The position numbers and the translations under genes were made by a program. 64,000 nt of DNA. Origin: Hymenobacter radiodurans. Its GTDB lineage: Bacteria; Bacteroidota; Bacteroidia; Cytophagales; Hymenobacteraceae. The DNA lies in contig NZ_CP037922.1 in NCBI RefSeq assembly GCF_004355185.1, forward strand, positions 2,294,001 to 2,358,000. The letters are read 5' to 3'. Below are positions 49,327 through 59,039 of the stretch, piece by piece; the first letter of the stretch is position 1, and every line of letters begins with the position of its first letter. The notes under the pieces were generated by a model. It did not search any database and had not been told where the DNA came from. It saw only the letters and a program-made list of their open reading frames with translations.

Positions 49327-50206
49327 CGCCCGTCTTGCTTTTGAACAGGCGGGTGAAGTACTGCGGATACTCGAAGCCCAGCTGAAACGCGGTTTCGTTG
49401 ATGGAAAGCGACGTGGTCAGCAGAAGGCGCTTGGCTTTCTCAATCAGGCCGTGGTGCAGATGCTGCTGAGTAGTTTGGCCCGTGAGCGTGCGCAGCATGT
49501 CGCTGAGGTAGGCGGGCGATACGCTGAGCTCGTCGGCAAAATGCTGCACCGTGGGCAGCGGCCGATTGCCATCCTGCGCGAAGTACATAGTGAGCAGCGA
49601 CTCGAAGCGGGTGAGCAGGTCGTGCTCGGCCGTGCGCCGCGTCACGAACTGCCGATGATAAAAGCGGTTGGCGTAGTTGAGCAGCACTTCCAACTGCGAC
49701 ACTAGCACATCTTGGCTAAAGGTATCGATGGGCTGCTCGTATTCACTCTGCATCGCGTGTAAGAGTCCATCCAGCAAGGTTTCCTCGCGGGCCGATAAGT
49801 GCAGGGCTTCGTGCAGCTCATAGGAAAAGAAGCCATAGCTGGCTATTTTCTTGCCTAGCGGGTATTTCAACAATAAGTCGGGGTGAAAGGCCAGCATCCA
49901 GCCGCTTATCTCGGAGGTGTCGAGAGTTTCGCTGACCGCAAACACCTGGCCCGGCCCCAGAAAGACCATGACGCCCTCACTGAAATCGTAGGATTGGTGT
50001 CCGTAAAATAGCTGCCCCTTCAAGTTGCGCTTCAACGAAACAGTGTAGAGCTGCTGTACCACGGGCGTCATCACTCGCGGCAGGTTACGGCAAGCCGCCA
50101 GGTCGATGAGCGTGAGCAGGGGATGCGCAGGAGCGGGTAGACCGTAAAACCGGGTATAGTCGGTGACGGTAGACAGTACCCGAAACTCTTTTGTGGGCTG
50201 TTTCAT
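49292..50206 (-). CDS. AraC-family transcriptional regulator
   Basis: A 304-residue regulator. The N-terminal region is a cupin-like sensor (about 40-150), the C-terminal 100 residues are the double HTH with ELSVSPAYLSDMLRTLTGQT and the second helix pair ETAFQLGFEYPQYFTRLFK. It lies divergent from nothing; the oxidoreductase ends into it from the other side and an aldo/keto reductase follows 85 bp upstream on the same strand. It may control one of these, possibly in response to redox or aldehyde stress, but no operator is visible. Confidence 0.9.
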   Translation of the reverse strand: MKQPTKEFRVLSTVTDYTRFYGLPAPAHPLLTLIDLAACRNLPRVMTPVVQQLYTVSLKRNLKGQLFYGHQSYDFSEGVMVFLGPGQVFAVSETLDTSEISGWMLAFHPDLLLKYPLGKKIASYGFFSYELHEALHLSAREETLLDGLLHAMQSEYEQPIDTFSQDVLVSQLEVLLNYANRFYHRQFVTRRTAEHDLLTRFESLLTMYFAQDGNRPLPTVQHFADELSVSPAYLSDMLRTLTGQTTQQHLHHGLIEKAKRLLLTTSLSINETAFQLGFEYPQYFTRLFKSKTGVTPAAFRFSAQ

Positions 50207-50291
50207 AATCGTAAAAGGTAACTGCTTTTCCGCCGTTCGGCTTTATCTAACTATTACTGAACGACGGAAAGTGGCAGTTGAGGAATCAATA

Positions 50292-51287
50292 CTAAAAGCC
50301 AACCGGATACGCCGCGCCCGCTGCACTACCTACCGGCATAATGGCGTCCAGTTCAGCCAGCTCCGCAGGGCTTAGCTGCATACTGGCGGCGGCTACGTTG
50401 GCTTCGAGGTATTTACGGCGCTTGGTACCGGGAATTACGACTACATCCTGGGCCAACACCCAAGCCAAAGCTAATTGAGCAGCCGTTACGCTTTTTGCTG
50501 CGGCTAGCGCTTTCAGCTTTTCTACCAGGGCAATGTTCTTGTAGAAATTCTCGCCCTGATAGCGCGGAAAAATCCGGCGGGAATCGTTGGCCTCAAGGTC
50601 ATCGGGTGTTTTAATTTCACCCGATAAAAAGCCCCTGCCGAGCGGCGAGTAAGCCACAAAACCAATTCCCATTTCCTTAGCTGCTGCTATAATTCCTTCT
50701 TCCTCCACGCGGCGGTCGAAGAGTGAATACTCACTTTGCAAAGCCGTGATGGGGTGTATCGCGTGGGCAATACGTAACGTGTCGGCGGGCACTTCGGAAA
50801 GCCCCAGGTAGCGCACTTTGCCTTCTTCCACCAACCGGCTCATCGCCCCGACTGTCTCTTCGATGGGCGTATTCGGGTCGACGCGGTGCAGGTAGTAGAG
50901 GTCTACGTAGTCGGTGCCCAGGTTGCGCAGGGAGCGCTCAATGGATTTGCGCACGTACTCGGGACGACCGTTGTACTGGCCGGTCCAATTTTCATTGTCG
51001 TCGACTTCAAAGCCAAACTTGGTGGCCACAATATACTGGTCGCGCTTGCCGACGAGAGCTTTGCCCACCAGCCGCTCGTTGTGCATGGGGCCGTATAAAT
51101 CGGCGGTGTCCAGCATGGTTACACCAAGCTCCAGCGCCCGGTGCAGAGTGGCCAGGCTTTCAGCTTCATCGGCCTCGCCGTACACGCTCATGCCGCTCAC
51201 GCCGCTGGTCATGCCCATGCAGCCCAGCCCTTCCACGGGTACTTTTAACCCCTGACTTCCTAAGGATACTTTTTTCAGTGTGCTCAT
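50292..51287 (-). CDS. Aldo/keto reductase, paralogue
   Basis: A 331-residue NADPH-linked aldo/keto reductase closely related to the one at 24166-25155. Catalytic residues are Asp (LDTADLYG), Tyr, Lys (VATKFG) and His (YYLHR); the shared [20 protein letters not shown] segment is identical in protein. Start at the ATG ending at 51287 (MSTLKKV). The AraC gene lies just downstream on the same strand. In other bacteria AraC/AKR pairs respond to aldehydes; that is only suggested here. Confidence 0.94.
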   Translation of the reverse strand: MSTLKKVSLGSQGLKVPVEGLGCMGMTSGVSGMSVYGEADEAESLATLHRALELGVTMLDTADLYGPMHNERLVGKALVGKRDQYIVATKFGFEVDDNENWTGQYNGRPEYVRKSIERSLRNLGTDYVDLYYLHRVDPNTPIEETVGAMSRLVEEGKVRYLGLSEVPADTLRIAHAIHPITALQSEYSLFDRRVEEEGIIAAAKEMGIGFVAYSPLGRGFLSGEIKTPDDLEANDSRRIFPRYQGENFYKNIALVEKLKALAAAKSVTAAQLALAWVLAQDVVVIPGTKRRKYLEANVAAASMQLSPAELAELDAIMPVGSAAGAAYPVGF

Positions 51288-51472
51288 CTTATGTTTTGGT
51301 TAGCGTAAGAATTAACTGCTTTGTTACGCTACAAAGGTCTGGGTAGGACCTGCGGCCGGGCCTATACAAAATCGGGTTTCTGCTACACAAAACGCCGCCT
51401 GAGTGCTGTCGTCCTCGTACTTTACTGCTGATTTATGGAACAACCTCTGCCTACGCATTCAAACCGCCACTT

Positions 51473-52396
51473 ATGAGAAAGCTGCTTGCTGTTGTTTTGC
51501 TGTGTTTGGCTGCACAATCCGTTATTGCCCAGATACAAACCCTGCCGCTGTACACGGGCACCATCCCGAATTCCAAGCCGAGCAGCGTGCAGGAAACCAG
51601 CACTACGCTGCCCAATGGCGGCGTGCGCATTTCCAACGTCGTGCAGCCCACGCTCACGGTATTTTTGCCCCCCAGCGACAAAGCCAACGGCACGGCCGTC
51701 GTTATTTGCCCGGGCGGCGGCTACACGCGGCTTTCCATCGACCACGAAGGCTACGATGTGGCCAAGCGATTGAATGAGATGGGCGTTGCGGCCTTTGTGC
51801 TCAAATACCGCCTGCCCAACGACCAAAGCCAGCCCGACAAGTCCATTGCGCCGTTATTGGATGCCCAGCAGGCCTTGCGACTGGTACGTCAGCAGGCCAG
51901 CAAGTTCAATATTAACCCCAACCGCGTGGGTATAATGGGCTTTTCGGCCGGTGGCCACTTGGCATCTACGGCCGGCACTCACTTTGCGCAGCCCATAGGC
52001 CAGCCCACCGACAAAACCACGTCCGTGCGCCCCGATTTCCTGGTGCTGATGTATCCGGTTATCAGTTTCACCGACAGCCTAATGCATAAAGGTTCGCGCA
52101 CCAACCTCATTGGCGAGCAGCCCACGGCCGCCCAGATCCGGCTCTATTCCAACGAGACGCAGGTGACGGCCCAAACGCCCCCCACGTTTCTGGTACACGC
52201 CCAGGACGACTCAACGGTGCCCGTAATGAATAGCATTGTATTCTATGAGGCGTTGCTGAAGCATAAAGTGCCCACCGAAATGCACTTGTACCCGCGCGGC
52301 GGCCACGGGTTTGGGCTGAAAAACAAAACCACGCAGGAAGACTGGAGCGCCAGTTTGCAAAACTGGCTGGGAGCGAATGGCTGGTTAAAGAAGTAG
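51473..52396 (+). CDS. Exported alpha/beta-hydrolase (acetylxylan-esterase/lipase-like)
   Basis: A 307-residue secreted hydrolase. Signal peptide MRKLLAVVLLCLAAQSVIAQ, then a Ser hydrolase with oxyanion loop PGGGY, nucleophile in GFSAGG, Asp in HAQDDSTVP and His in RGGHGFG, the order and spacing of the BD-FAE/acetyl-xylan-esterase group. It probably removes acetyl groups from polysaccharides in the periplasm or outside. It stands alone; two GCCCCCC tracts lie in frame and another follows the stop. Confidence 0.88.
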   Translation: MRKLLAVVLLCLAAQSVIAQIQTLPLYTGTIPNSKPSSVQETSTTLPNGGVRISNVVQPTLTVFLPPSDKANGTAVVICPGGGYTRLSIDHEGYDVAKRLNEMGVAAFVLKYRLPNDQSQPDKSIAPLLDAQQALRLVRQQASKFNINPNRVGIMGFSAGGHLASTAGTHFAQPIGQPTDKTTSVRPDFLVLMYPVISFTDSLMHKGSRTNLIGEQPTAAQIRLYSNETQVTAQTPPTFLVHAQDDSTVPVMNSIVFYEALLKHKVPTEMHLYPRGGHGFGLKNKTTQEDWSASLQNWLGANGWLKK

Positions 52397-52446
52397 AGTT
52401 AGAACCTCCTTCACCTTAGCCAAGGGCTGGGGGGCTTTTTCGCTTA

Positions 52447-52872
52447 TCAGGAAGAATGACGCGCCCGAGACTTGCCCAGCAGGTGCCATTTGTCCAATAG
52501 CAAAAAGGTGCTGCATATCATGGCGACGACCAAGAGGCGTTGCTTGAGCAAACTGGGAGTTGCCCATTCTCCTGCCAGAAGGGAGGAAGGCAGCGACAGC
52601 TGATGTCCGAATAGTTCGCCTACGGCCGGCCAAGAAGCAATAGCCAGCAGCCCCAACCCCAGATCTACGAGGAGCAGCACTGCCAGGCTAGCACCAATGA
52701 CCCGCCACACCCGGCGCGGGATGAGGGGCTCCAGCCGAGCGGCTTGGCGCTGTTGGGCAGCAGCCACCGCTTCCATCACGCGAGGCAACAGCGTTTCGGG
52801 TGCGGCGGGCCGATATGTTTTTGGCAGCAGGGAAGCCAGCAGTTTGTCTGTTTCTAGTTCTTCCGAATTCAT
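52447..52872 (-). CDS. Probable anti-sigma-type membrane protein
   Basis: A 141-residue protein with a soluble, acidic N-terminus (MNSEELETDKLLASLLPKTY), a basic segment before a first membrane helix (about 59-79) and a second helix near the end (about 110-128). It overlaps the stop of the ECF sigma gene by 4 bp. Position and topology are those of an anti-sigma factor, but no ZAS/zinc motif is seen, so this is by context. Confidence 0.65.
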   Translation of the reverse strand: MNSEELETDKLLASLLPKTYRPAAPETLLPRVMEAVAAAQQRQAARLEPLIPRRVWRVIGASLAVLLLVDLGLGLLAIASWPAVGELFGHQLSLPSSLLAGEWATPSLLKQRLLVVAMICSTFLLLDKWHLLGKSRARHSS

Positions 52873-53450
52873 AGCAGCTCAGGTAATTCTTGCTTTAGCA
52901 GCAAATGCAGGGCAGTATATAGCTTGCGACGGGTGCGCAGAAGCCGGACTTTCACATTGGCCTTCGATGCGCCCGTGATGTGGCTGATTTCCTCAACGGA
53001 GTGCTCATGCTCGTAGTAGAGCGTCATGAGTAAGTGGTCGTCGGCAGGTAGAGTGGCCAGCGCGGCTTCCAGGTATGCCTTTTGATCTTGTTCGGCTAGC
53101 CGTTGGAGCTGGTCCTGGGTGGTATCGACAACGGAGGGCAGCGACGAATCATCGTCGGTGGGGAGGGCTTCGGTAAGTAACTCTTTTTTGCGCCCCCGCG
53201 ACACGGCCGTTGTGTAGACGATACGGTACAGCCAAGTCGAAAACTTCGCGTCGCCCTTGAAAGTCGGCAGCGCATGATATGCTTTCAGAAAAGCGTCCTG
53301 GGTGACCTCTTCGGCCAACTCACGGTGGCGCAGCAGGCGGTAAGCAATCTGAAACGCCATGTGCTGATACCGGTTGAGGAGTACGGCAAACGCCGCCGTT
53401 TGCCCCCCTACTACTTGCTCAATCAGCGCTTTGTCTGCTACGGGTGCCAT
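52869..53450 (-). CDS. ECF-type RNA polymerase sigma factor
   Basis: A 193-residue sigma-70-family factor. Region 2 has AFQIAYRLLRHRELAEEVTQ and DAFLKAYHALPTFKGDAKF then STWLYRIVYTTAVSR; region 4 has LMTLYYEHEHSVEEISHITG and ASKANVKVRLLRTRRKL. The start at 53450 (MAPVADK) is chosen because the promoter-like TACTTTCG lies just upstream (about 53490) and extra upstream codons are unlike the family. It is coupled to the membrane protein downstream. Confidence 0.92.
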   Translation of the reverse strand: MAPVADKALIEQVVGGQTAAFAVLLNRYQHMAFQIAYRLLRHRELAEEVTQDAFLKAYHALPTFKGDAKFSTWLYRIVYTTAVSRGRKKELLTEALPTDDDSSLPSVVDTTQDQLQRLAEQDQKAYLEAALATLPADDHLLMTLYYEHEHSVEEISHITGASKANVKVRLLRTRRKLYTALHLLLKQELPELL

Positions 53451-53585
53451 TACCTGATTGGACGCCGGCTCTACATGGTCGGTTACACTACCGAAAGTAA
53501 AATATTTCAAGCCCTGCCGCTTGTAACCAGTTCGCATTCAAGGGCGTCCAAGATGATGAAGCCCTCAACTAACCAATCAGCTGCC

Positions 53586-53930
53586 ATGGAACTCTTCAAC
53601 TCCTTCACTCTGCTTATTGTGGCCGTCTTGTTCTTCGGCACCATCTTCGGCATTGCGTACCTCTACTTCACGGCCCGTACCCGCGAGCGGCTGGCGCTTA
53701 TTGATAAAGGCCTCGACCCAAATACCTTTCATGTTCGCCGCCGCACGCTGAAAATTGGAATGGTGGTAACGGCAGTGGTAACAGGTACGCTGATCGGTGA
53801 TTGGATTGGCCGTGAGCCGTTTGGCTATCCCATTGGGGTGCCGTTGGGCGTGCTGCTCGGTGGCTTGAGCCTGGTAGTCTACTATTTTGTCATCAACCGG
53901 CAAATTGACAAGCGCGAAACGGGAGAGTAA
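53586..53930 (+). CDS. DUF6249 membrane protein
   Basis: A 114-residue protein with three predicted helices (about 8-28, 55-73, 85-105) and the conserved TARTRERLALIDKGLDPN segment of DUF6249 proteins, which are common next to sigma genes in Bacteroidota. Function is unknown. It is divergent from the sigma gene and starts at the ATG at 53586 (MELFNS). Confidence 0.85.
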   Translation: MELFNSFTLLIVAVLFFGTIFGIAYLYFTARTRERLALIDKGLDPNTFHVRRRTLKIGMVVTAVVTGTLIGDWIGREPFGYPIGVPLGVLLGGLSLVVYYFVINRQIDKRETGE

Positions 53931-53957
53931 CGCCCTAGTGTTTCATCTATTCACCTA

Positions 53958-54284
53958 TCAAGAAAGCAGATCTGCTTCGCCGGACCACCAGATTTCGGTG
54001 CCGGGGGGCAAATCTGTTACTACATCCGACTCTAACAGCAGCACTGCATCCGTTTGTGTTGCAGGTTCCGCGTTGGGTGAAGCTGTTTTAGCAGGCCGCG
54101 ACATTTCCTCCACGCTAGCAACGACCATCTTATGGTGGCCGTCCGGAAAATGGACGTGGACTTCGAGCTTGGTGTGTAAGGCAAATTGCTGCAATACGGG
54201 CGCCGGGTGCTGACCAATAGCTAGCACGCCCAAACCGGTCAGGCGGTAGCTCTCTGCTACGGTAAGTAAAAGTTGGGACGTCAT
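53958..54284 (-). CDS. Hypothetical small protein next to the molybdenum hydroxylase
   Basis: A 108-residue soluble protein with beta-rich segments (LLTVAESYRLTGLGVLAIG, TKLEVHVHFPDGHHKMVVASVEE) and a Ser/Ala-rich loop. I do not recognise the family; it has a weak look of a small translation-barrel-like domain. It sits 6 bp after the molybdenum-subunit stop, so it is likely in the same transcript. Confidence 0.6.
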   Translation of the reverse strand: MTSQLLLTVAESYRLTGLGVLAIGQHPAPVLQQFALHTKLEVHVHFPDGHHKMVVASVEEMSRPAKTASPNAEPATQTDAVLLLESDVVTDLPPGTEIWWSGEADLLS

Positions 54285-54290
54285 ACGCAG

Positions 54291-56546
54291 TTAGGATTCC
54301 TTGATCTGTACCAGCTTTTCCGGCCGAATGGGCAGCGACCGAATACGCTTACCACAGGCTTGAAACACAGCATTGGCCAGGGCAGCGGCCGTTGGCCCTT
54401 GGGCAGCCTCACCCGCGCCGAGGGGCTTTTCCGTAGGCCGATCAATGATAGATACCGTCACGGCGGGCACTTCGTCGAAGCGGGAGATGGGATAGGTTTC
54501 CCACTGCCGACTTGTAACGTGCTGCTCGTTGAAGAGCACTTCCTCTTTCAGCGTCCAGCTGGAGGCCTGTATCATGCCGCCTTCCGTTTGGTTTTTCAGG
54601 CCGTCGGGATTGATCGTTTCGCCCGCGTCGATGGCGGCCCAAAGGTGCAGGGCGCGGATGGTGCCCATCTCTTCGGCCACGTGCACCTTAGCCACCACCG
54701 CGCAGTAGGCCGCCTGGTTTTTGTATTGGGCGAAGCCAAGGCCGAACCCCTCACCAGGGCCCAGCTTTTCGTTTTTAATCATCTCCCGCGTCCGTTGAAT
54801 CACGGCTTTGGCGCGCTCATCCGTGAGGTGGCGCAGCCGAAACTCCCACGGATCCTGCCTGGCTTGCAAGGCCAATTCATCCATAAACGACTCCAGCGCA
54901 AACACATTTCCAAAAGCCCCCAGCCCCCGCAGCGCCGACACGCGCAGCGGTCCCTGCACGTAATGCGCATCGAGGCGTTGGTTGGGAATGGCATAAAGCG
55001 GCTCACCGTTGCGATAAATGGCACTGCTCACTTCCGTCGCTGGCGTTGGCAAGGCCGGCTGGGCCAGCAATTGGGCGGCCAGCAGCGACTCGGGTTTGCC
55101 CCCCGGCCGCGTGCTATGCGTATCCGACCAGATATTATTTTGCCAGTGCGTAATGCGTCCTTCTGAATCAAGCCGGGCGTCGAGCTGCATGAGCATGGCA
55201 CTGCCGTAAGGCTCCCAGGCGTGCTCATCATCCCGCGACCATTGCAGGCGCACGTGGCGGCCGGGGTAGGCACGGGCTAGCAGCGCCGCGTCGGCGGCTA
55301 CATCATCGGCGCCGTTGTGACCGTAGCAGCCTGAGCCCGGCACCGCCTTCACGTGAATACGCTCGGGGGGCATTTTTAGCAACGCAGCCAGGGTGTTGCG
55401 CAGCGGATAAACACCTTGGCTATGTGTCCAAATGTGTAAATTGTCTTCTTGATCAAACAGTGCCACCGCGCAGCTTGGGCCCACAGACGCGTGCATGAGG
55501 TAGGGCTTAAAGTAGAGCGCACTAAGTGATGCGGCGGTAGGAGCAGAGCCGGCAGTTGTCGTATCAAAGCCGCTCATGTCACCCTTGTTTACGGCGCGTT
55601 TGGTAATGGCCGGTAGGGTAGTGAGTAACTCCGGAAGGGCTTGTTTGGTGGGAAGTGCTGGGCCGTTGGTCCACTGGGCGTGCTGGATGCCGTAGTCCTG
55701 AGCCCGCTTGGCTTGGTACTCTTTTTCAGCAATAAACCCCACGAAACTACCGTCAACCACAGTTTTGAGCAAACCTGGTATCTGCCGCTGCATTTCGGCG
55801 GTGTCCAGCTTAGCTAATTGCCCTCCATAGGAAGTTGGGCGCAGCACGCGGGCGTGTACCATGCCCGGAAAGCGCAAGTCTTGCACGTATACTGGTTCGG
55901 CCCGCACCATGCGCTCGATTTCGTCGCGTCGTACTGGTTTGCCTACATGCTGGTACTCACTTTTCGCTTTAAGCTGGACTGGTAGTTTTACTTCGCCTTG
56001 TAGCTGTTGCTCTTTTAACAATTGGGTAAATGAGAGCTGGCGCTTTCCATCGGTGGTGCGAATCATACCATCAGCAAGACGGAGCTGGCTTGCTTTTACT
56101 CGGAGCTGACGGGCAGCTAAGCCAAACAATTGTTGTCGGGCGGCGGCGGCGGCGTAGCGAATGCTCATGCCACTAGTCTCGATGGAGGCGCTGCCCGATG
56201 TATAGCGCTCGTCGGGGGTGCGGCCGGTTTCGGCCAACACTACTTCTACACGCTCCATGGGCATATTTAGCTCTTCGGCGGCAATTTGAGCCACGGCTGT
56301 GCGGATGCCCTGACCAATTTCGGTTTTGCCGGTAAGCACCCGCACGCGACCATCGGCCAGCACTTCCAACCAGGCATTGATACGCGGATTTTTAGCCAGA
56401 CTTTCCGGCAACTCGTCCGCTACTACGCTTTCACCCGCCAACACGTCAGCCCCACTGCCCAGCACAAAGGCAATGGTCAGGCAGCCGACGCTTTTTATAA
56501 AATCGCGGCGCGAAGGAGATAGTTGGGATGGGTATTGCGCTGTCAT
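54291..56546 (-). CDS. Tat-exported xanthine-dehydrogenase-family molybdopterin subunit (IorB-like)
   Basis: A 751-residue large subunit of a molybdenum hydroxylase that oxidises aldehydes or N-heterocycles. A Tat signal is present (SRRDFIKSVGC in residues 11-22), then the repeated aldehyde-oxidase domains with GQGIRTAVAQIAAEEL, GSGCYGHNGADDVAADAALL, ALRGLGAFGNVFALESFMDE, and the late GEAAQGPTAAALANAVF with the catalytic Glu-type motif GxGEA. The close match is isoquinoline 1-oxidoreductase-like (IorB). Its [2Fe-2S] partner starts 27 bp upstream on the same strand. Electron acceptor and substrate are unknown. Confidence 0.92.
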   Translation of the reverse strand: MTAQYPSQLSPSRRDFIKSVGCLTIAFVLGSGADVLAGESVVADELPESLAKNPRINAWLEVLADGRVRVLTGKTEIGQGIRTAVAQIAAEELNMPMERVEVVLAETGRTPDERYTSGSASIETSGMSIRYAAAAARQQLFGLAARQLRVKASQLRLADGMIRTTDGKRQLSFTQLLKEQQLQGEVKLPVQLKAKSEYQHVGKPVRRDEIERMVRAEPVYVQDLRFPGMVHARVLRPTSYGGQLAKLDTAEMQRQIPGLLKTVVDGSFVGFIAEKEYQAKRAQDYGIQHAQWTNGPALPTKQALPELLTTLPAITKRAVNKGDMSGFDTTTAGSAPTAASLSALYFKPYLMHASVGPSCAVALFDQEDNLHIWTHSQGVYPLRNTLAALLKMPPERIHVKAVPGSGCYGHNGADDVAADAALLARAYPGRHVRLQWSRDDEHAWEPYGSAMLMQLDARLDSEGRITHWQNNIWSDTHSTRPGGKPESLLAAQLLAQPALPTPATEVSSAIYRNGEPLYAIPNQRLDAHYVQGPLRVSALRGLGAFGNVFALESFMDELALQARQDPWEFRLRHLTDERAKAVIQRTREMIKNEKLGPGEGFGLGFAQYKNQAAYCAVVAKVHVAEEMGTIRALHLWAAIDAGETINPDGLKNQTEGGMIQASSWTLKEEVLFNEQHVTSRQWETYPISRFDEVPAVTVSIIDRPTEKPLGAGEAAQGPTAAALANAVFQACGKRIRSLPIRPEKLVQIKES

Positions 56547-56573
56547 ATATACAAATGGATAAAGCCTGTATTT

Positions 56574-57047
56574 CTAAGATTTCATCGAATCTGCGGCCTT
56601 TTTGATAGCGGCCAAGGCCCGCGAGTGCACGCCGCAACGACACAGCACCCGAAATAAGGCATTGCGAATCGTCTGGTCATCGGGCTTGGGGTGCACCGTC
56701 AGCAAAGCCACCGCCGACATGACCATCCCATTTAGGCAATAGCCGCACTGGGCCGCCTGCTCATCCACAAAGGCCTGCTGAACGGGATGGAGGCTGCCGT
56801 CGGGGCGGGTAAGGCCTTCCAGAGTAGTAATGGCCGCGTTCTGCACGTTAGCTACCGGCAACTGACAGCTGGGCCAGGCAACGGTATCGAGTAAGACCAT
56901 GCAGGAGCCGCACTGCTGCAAGCCGCAGCCAAACTTGGGCCCGTTCAGGCCCAGATCGTCGCGCAAGACATACAGCAGGGGCGTGGCCGGATCGACGCGC
57001 ACGGTGCGCGCCTGGCCGTTGACGTGTAGAGTGAATTCGGCTTCCAT
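56574..57047 (-). CDS. [2Fe-2S] subunit of the molybdenum hydroxylase (IorA-like)
   Basis: A 157-residue ferredoxin-type small subunit. The plant-type cluster is Cys 41, 46, 49 and 61 (GCGLQQCGSC and PSC), the second cluster uses Cys 101, 104, 136 and 138 (CGYC and CRC), the exact spacing of XDH/aldehyde-oxidase small subunits. It passes electrons from the molybdenum cofactor to an acceptor. First gene of the iorAB-like pair; no FAD subunit is present, as in Ior enzymes. Confidence 0.94.
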   Translation of the reverse strand: MEAEFTLHVNGQARTVRVDPATPLLYVLRDDLGLNGPKFGCGLQQCGSCMVLLDTVAWPSCQLPVANVQNAAITTLEGLTRPDGSLHPVQQAFVDEQAAQCGYCLNGMVMSAVALLTVHPKPDDQTIRNALFRVLCRCGVHSRALAAIKKAADSMKS

Positions 57048-57299
57048 ACTCGAGGCGTTTCCAGGAAATACTCCGACCAGCGGAAAAAGGATATGCCAGA
57101 AAGCTCGACTGTTGCCGTGGCGCTTCAGTAGTTTGACTTGGTCCCAGCCTTATTTCGCCGAAAAAAGCCCCCTAGCTCAGGGTTTTGGCAAATCAGCTCA
57201 GGCGGCTGGGGTAGGATCTGACCAAAATCTTGCTACCAACTTCCCCTCAACGGCGCGCGTACGTCAAAGCTTATCATATCTCACCATAATCGTAACGCT

Positions 57300-57824
57300 A
57301 TGAATCCTACCCAACTGAGCGACGAGCTCCGCAACGCCGACACCCCCGACTTGAACCGCCGCCGCTGGATTGTCGGCCTCTCTATGCTGGGCGCTGCCGC
57401 TGGGCAAATTGTGGGACTTTATCAAACCGGCATCATCAAAACCCTGCCCGATCCGCCGTCCGGGGGGCTTTTTAACTCGCCCAAAGTCGACGCCTCCGAC
57501 TACGCCTACAAGCGCTTCGACACGCCCGATGCCCTGATGATGATCGTGAGCTACGGTATCACGGCTTGGCTGGCGGGCGCGGGGGGCAAAAATCGGGCAA
57601 CGCAGGTTCCCGCTTTACCAATTGCTATGGGCCTCAAAACGCTGGGTGACACGCTGACGGCCGTAAAGCTTGGGCAGGAAGAATGGGCCGAGAATAAGGC
57701 GCTGTGCTTTTACTGTCAGGTCGCTACCGTGGCCTCGGTAGCGTCGGTGGCCTTGGCGGTGCCGGAGGTTATAAGGGCGGTCAAAGCGTTTGGCGGCAGC
57801 AATGGCAGGGCTCAGCCTGCTTAA
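57300..57824 (+). CDS. VKOR-like/hypothetical membrane protein with CxxC
   Basis: A 174-residue membrane protein with about four helices and a CxxC redox-like pair (Cys 136, Cys 139; CFYCQVATVASV) before the last helix, and an N-terminal charged segment. Bacterial proteins of this size and Cys position are often called vitamin-K-epoxide-reductase-like and help oxidise disulfides; here the second Cys pair of classic VKORs is absent. It may be related to the molybdenum hydroxylase just across a 253-bp divergent gap, but nothing proves this. Confidence 0.65.
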   Translation: MNPTQLSDELRNADTPDLNRRRWIVGLSMLGAAAGQIVGLYQTGIIKTLPDPPSGGLFNSPKVDASDYAYKRFDTPDALMMIVSYGITAWLAGAGGKNRATQVPALPIAMGLKTLGDTLTAVKLGQEEWAENKALCFYCQVATVASVASVALAVPEVIRAVKAFGGSNGRAQPA

Positions 57825-57866
57825 CCAGAATACAGTAGCGACTAGTGCCAGCCGAATACTTGATTG

Positions 57867-58981
57867 ATGCGCAGACCCCTCCGACGTAATGTTGTCCGCT
57901 CGCGGCGCGCTATACGTAGCGTGGTTCAGCTTACCCCGGCACCCTGGCGGTGGCAGGTAGGGCTAGAGGCCGGACTGGCGCTCGGCTTACCGCTAGGGCT
58001 GTTTACAGTCATTGGCCAGCTGGGCTGGGGATTGCAGGCCGCGCTTGGAGCTTTTACGGCCCTTTACGGAGCCAGCCTCAGCCGCCGCGACCGCCTGCAC
58101 CTGCTGCCGCTGGTGGCGGCGGGCCTGGTGTTGGCGGCAGCGCTTGGGGTAGCATGCTCGGGCAATGTGTGGCTGACCAGCGCGTGCCTGATCATCGTGA
58201 GTGCCGTGGCGTGCACGCTGGCCCTGGGCGTGCGGCTCGGCCCTCCCGGCCCCATGATGTTTGTGTTGGTAGCGGCCGTAAGCAGTCACTTAGCTATGCC
58301 TAAAGTGCTAGGGGGCGTGGGGCTGCCCGGTCTGCCGCTTATCGGATTGGTCGCGGTGGGCTCTTTTCTGGCGTATCTGGTTGTGGTTCTGCCTTTGCTG
58401 TGGCCTTCGGTGCGGCAGCGCAATGGTTCGCCCACGGGACTGCGTACGCTGTTTCCTCGCCTTCACCTCGATGCCGATACGGTAGTCCTGACGGTGCGGA
58501 TAGTGGTGGCCGTGGCAGTGGCCACCCTCGTCAGTCGCCCGCTGGGGCTTACCGGTCGTACTGGGTGGTGCTGTCGGCGGTGGCCGTGCTACAATCGAGC
58601 CCCACGCGACGGCTGACTGCCATCCGGGCGGTGCAGCGCGTGGGGGGCACGCTGATCGGCATTGGCGTATTTGAGTTGATGGCCTTGGCTGAGCCTTCGG
58701 GCCTGGGGTTGGTGGCGCTGCTCGTGCTACTACAAGCGGCAACGGAAGTGGTGGTAGCCCGCAACTATGCGCTGGCCCTGCTCTTTATTACCCCGCTGGC
58801 CCTAATGAACTCCACGGCCGGGCATGTAGGCAGCTCCTTAGTACCAGTGGAAGGACGCATGCTGGATACGCTGCTGGGAGCGGGCATCGCGCTGGCAGTA
58901 TTCGGGGTGGGCGAAGGGCTGCAACACCTTTATGTCAAAAGGTTACACGCAAACCGCAAGGCATCGGAAGTACACCTGTAG
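57867..58981 (+). pseudogene. FUSC-family membrane protein, frameshifted
   Basis: A fusaric-acid-resistance/aromatic-acid-exporter-like membrane protein. The first half has about six helices from the ATG at 57867 (MRRPLR), with GWGLQAALGAFTALYGASL; the second half has VARNYALALLFITPLALMN, AGHVGSSLVPVEGRMLD and more helices, in the next frame. One base is missing near a G4 run at 58544-58547; one added base gives ATLVSRPLGAYRSYWVVLSA and a 371-residue FUSC protein. The YW pair is the family's conserved site. A GCCCCC/GGGGGGC hairpin follows the stop. Confidence 0.8.
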
Positions 58982-58982
58982 C

Positions 58983-59023
58983 CACAAAAAAGCCCCCAGA
59001 AAGTACTGGGGGGCTTTTTTGTG
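58983..59023. terminator. Bidirectional hairpin made of GCCCCC and GGGGGGC arms
   Basis: CACAAAAAAGCCCCC (58983-58997) pairs with GGGGGGCTTTTTTGTG (59008-59023) around AGAAAGTACT. The left arm has five C where the right has six G, so one base is unpaired or missing. A- and T-tracts suit termination in both directions between the convergent FUSC and methyltransferase genes. Confidence 0.75.
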
Positions 59024-59039
59024 AGAATGAAAGCCAGCT

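Noticed and set aside
54273..55166. Reading frame of 297 codons on the + strand inside the molybdenum-subunit gene
   Set aside because: Antisense to a clearly conserved gene; Arg/His-rich composition is typical of antisense frames.
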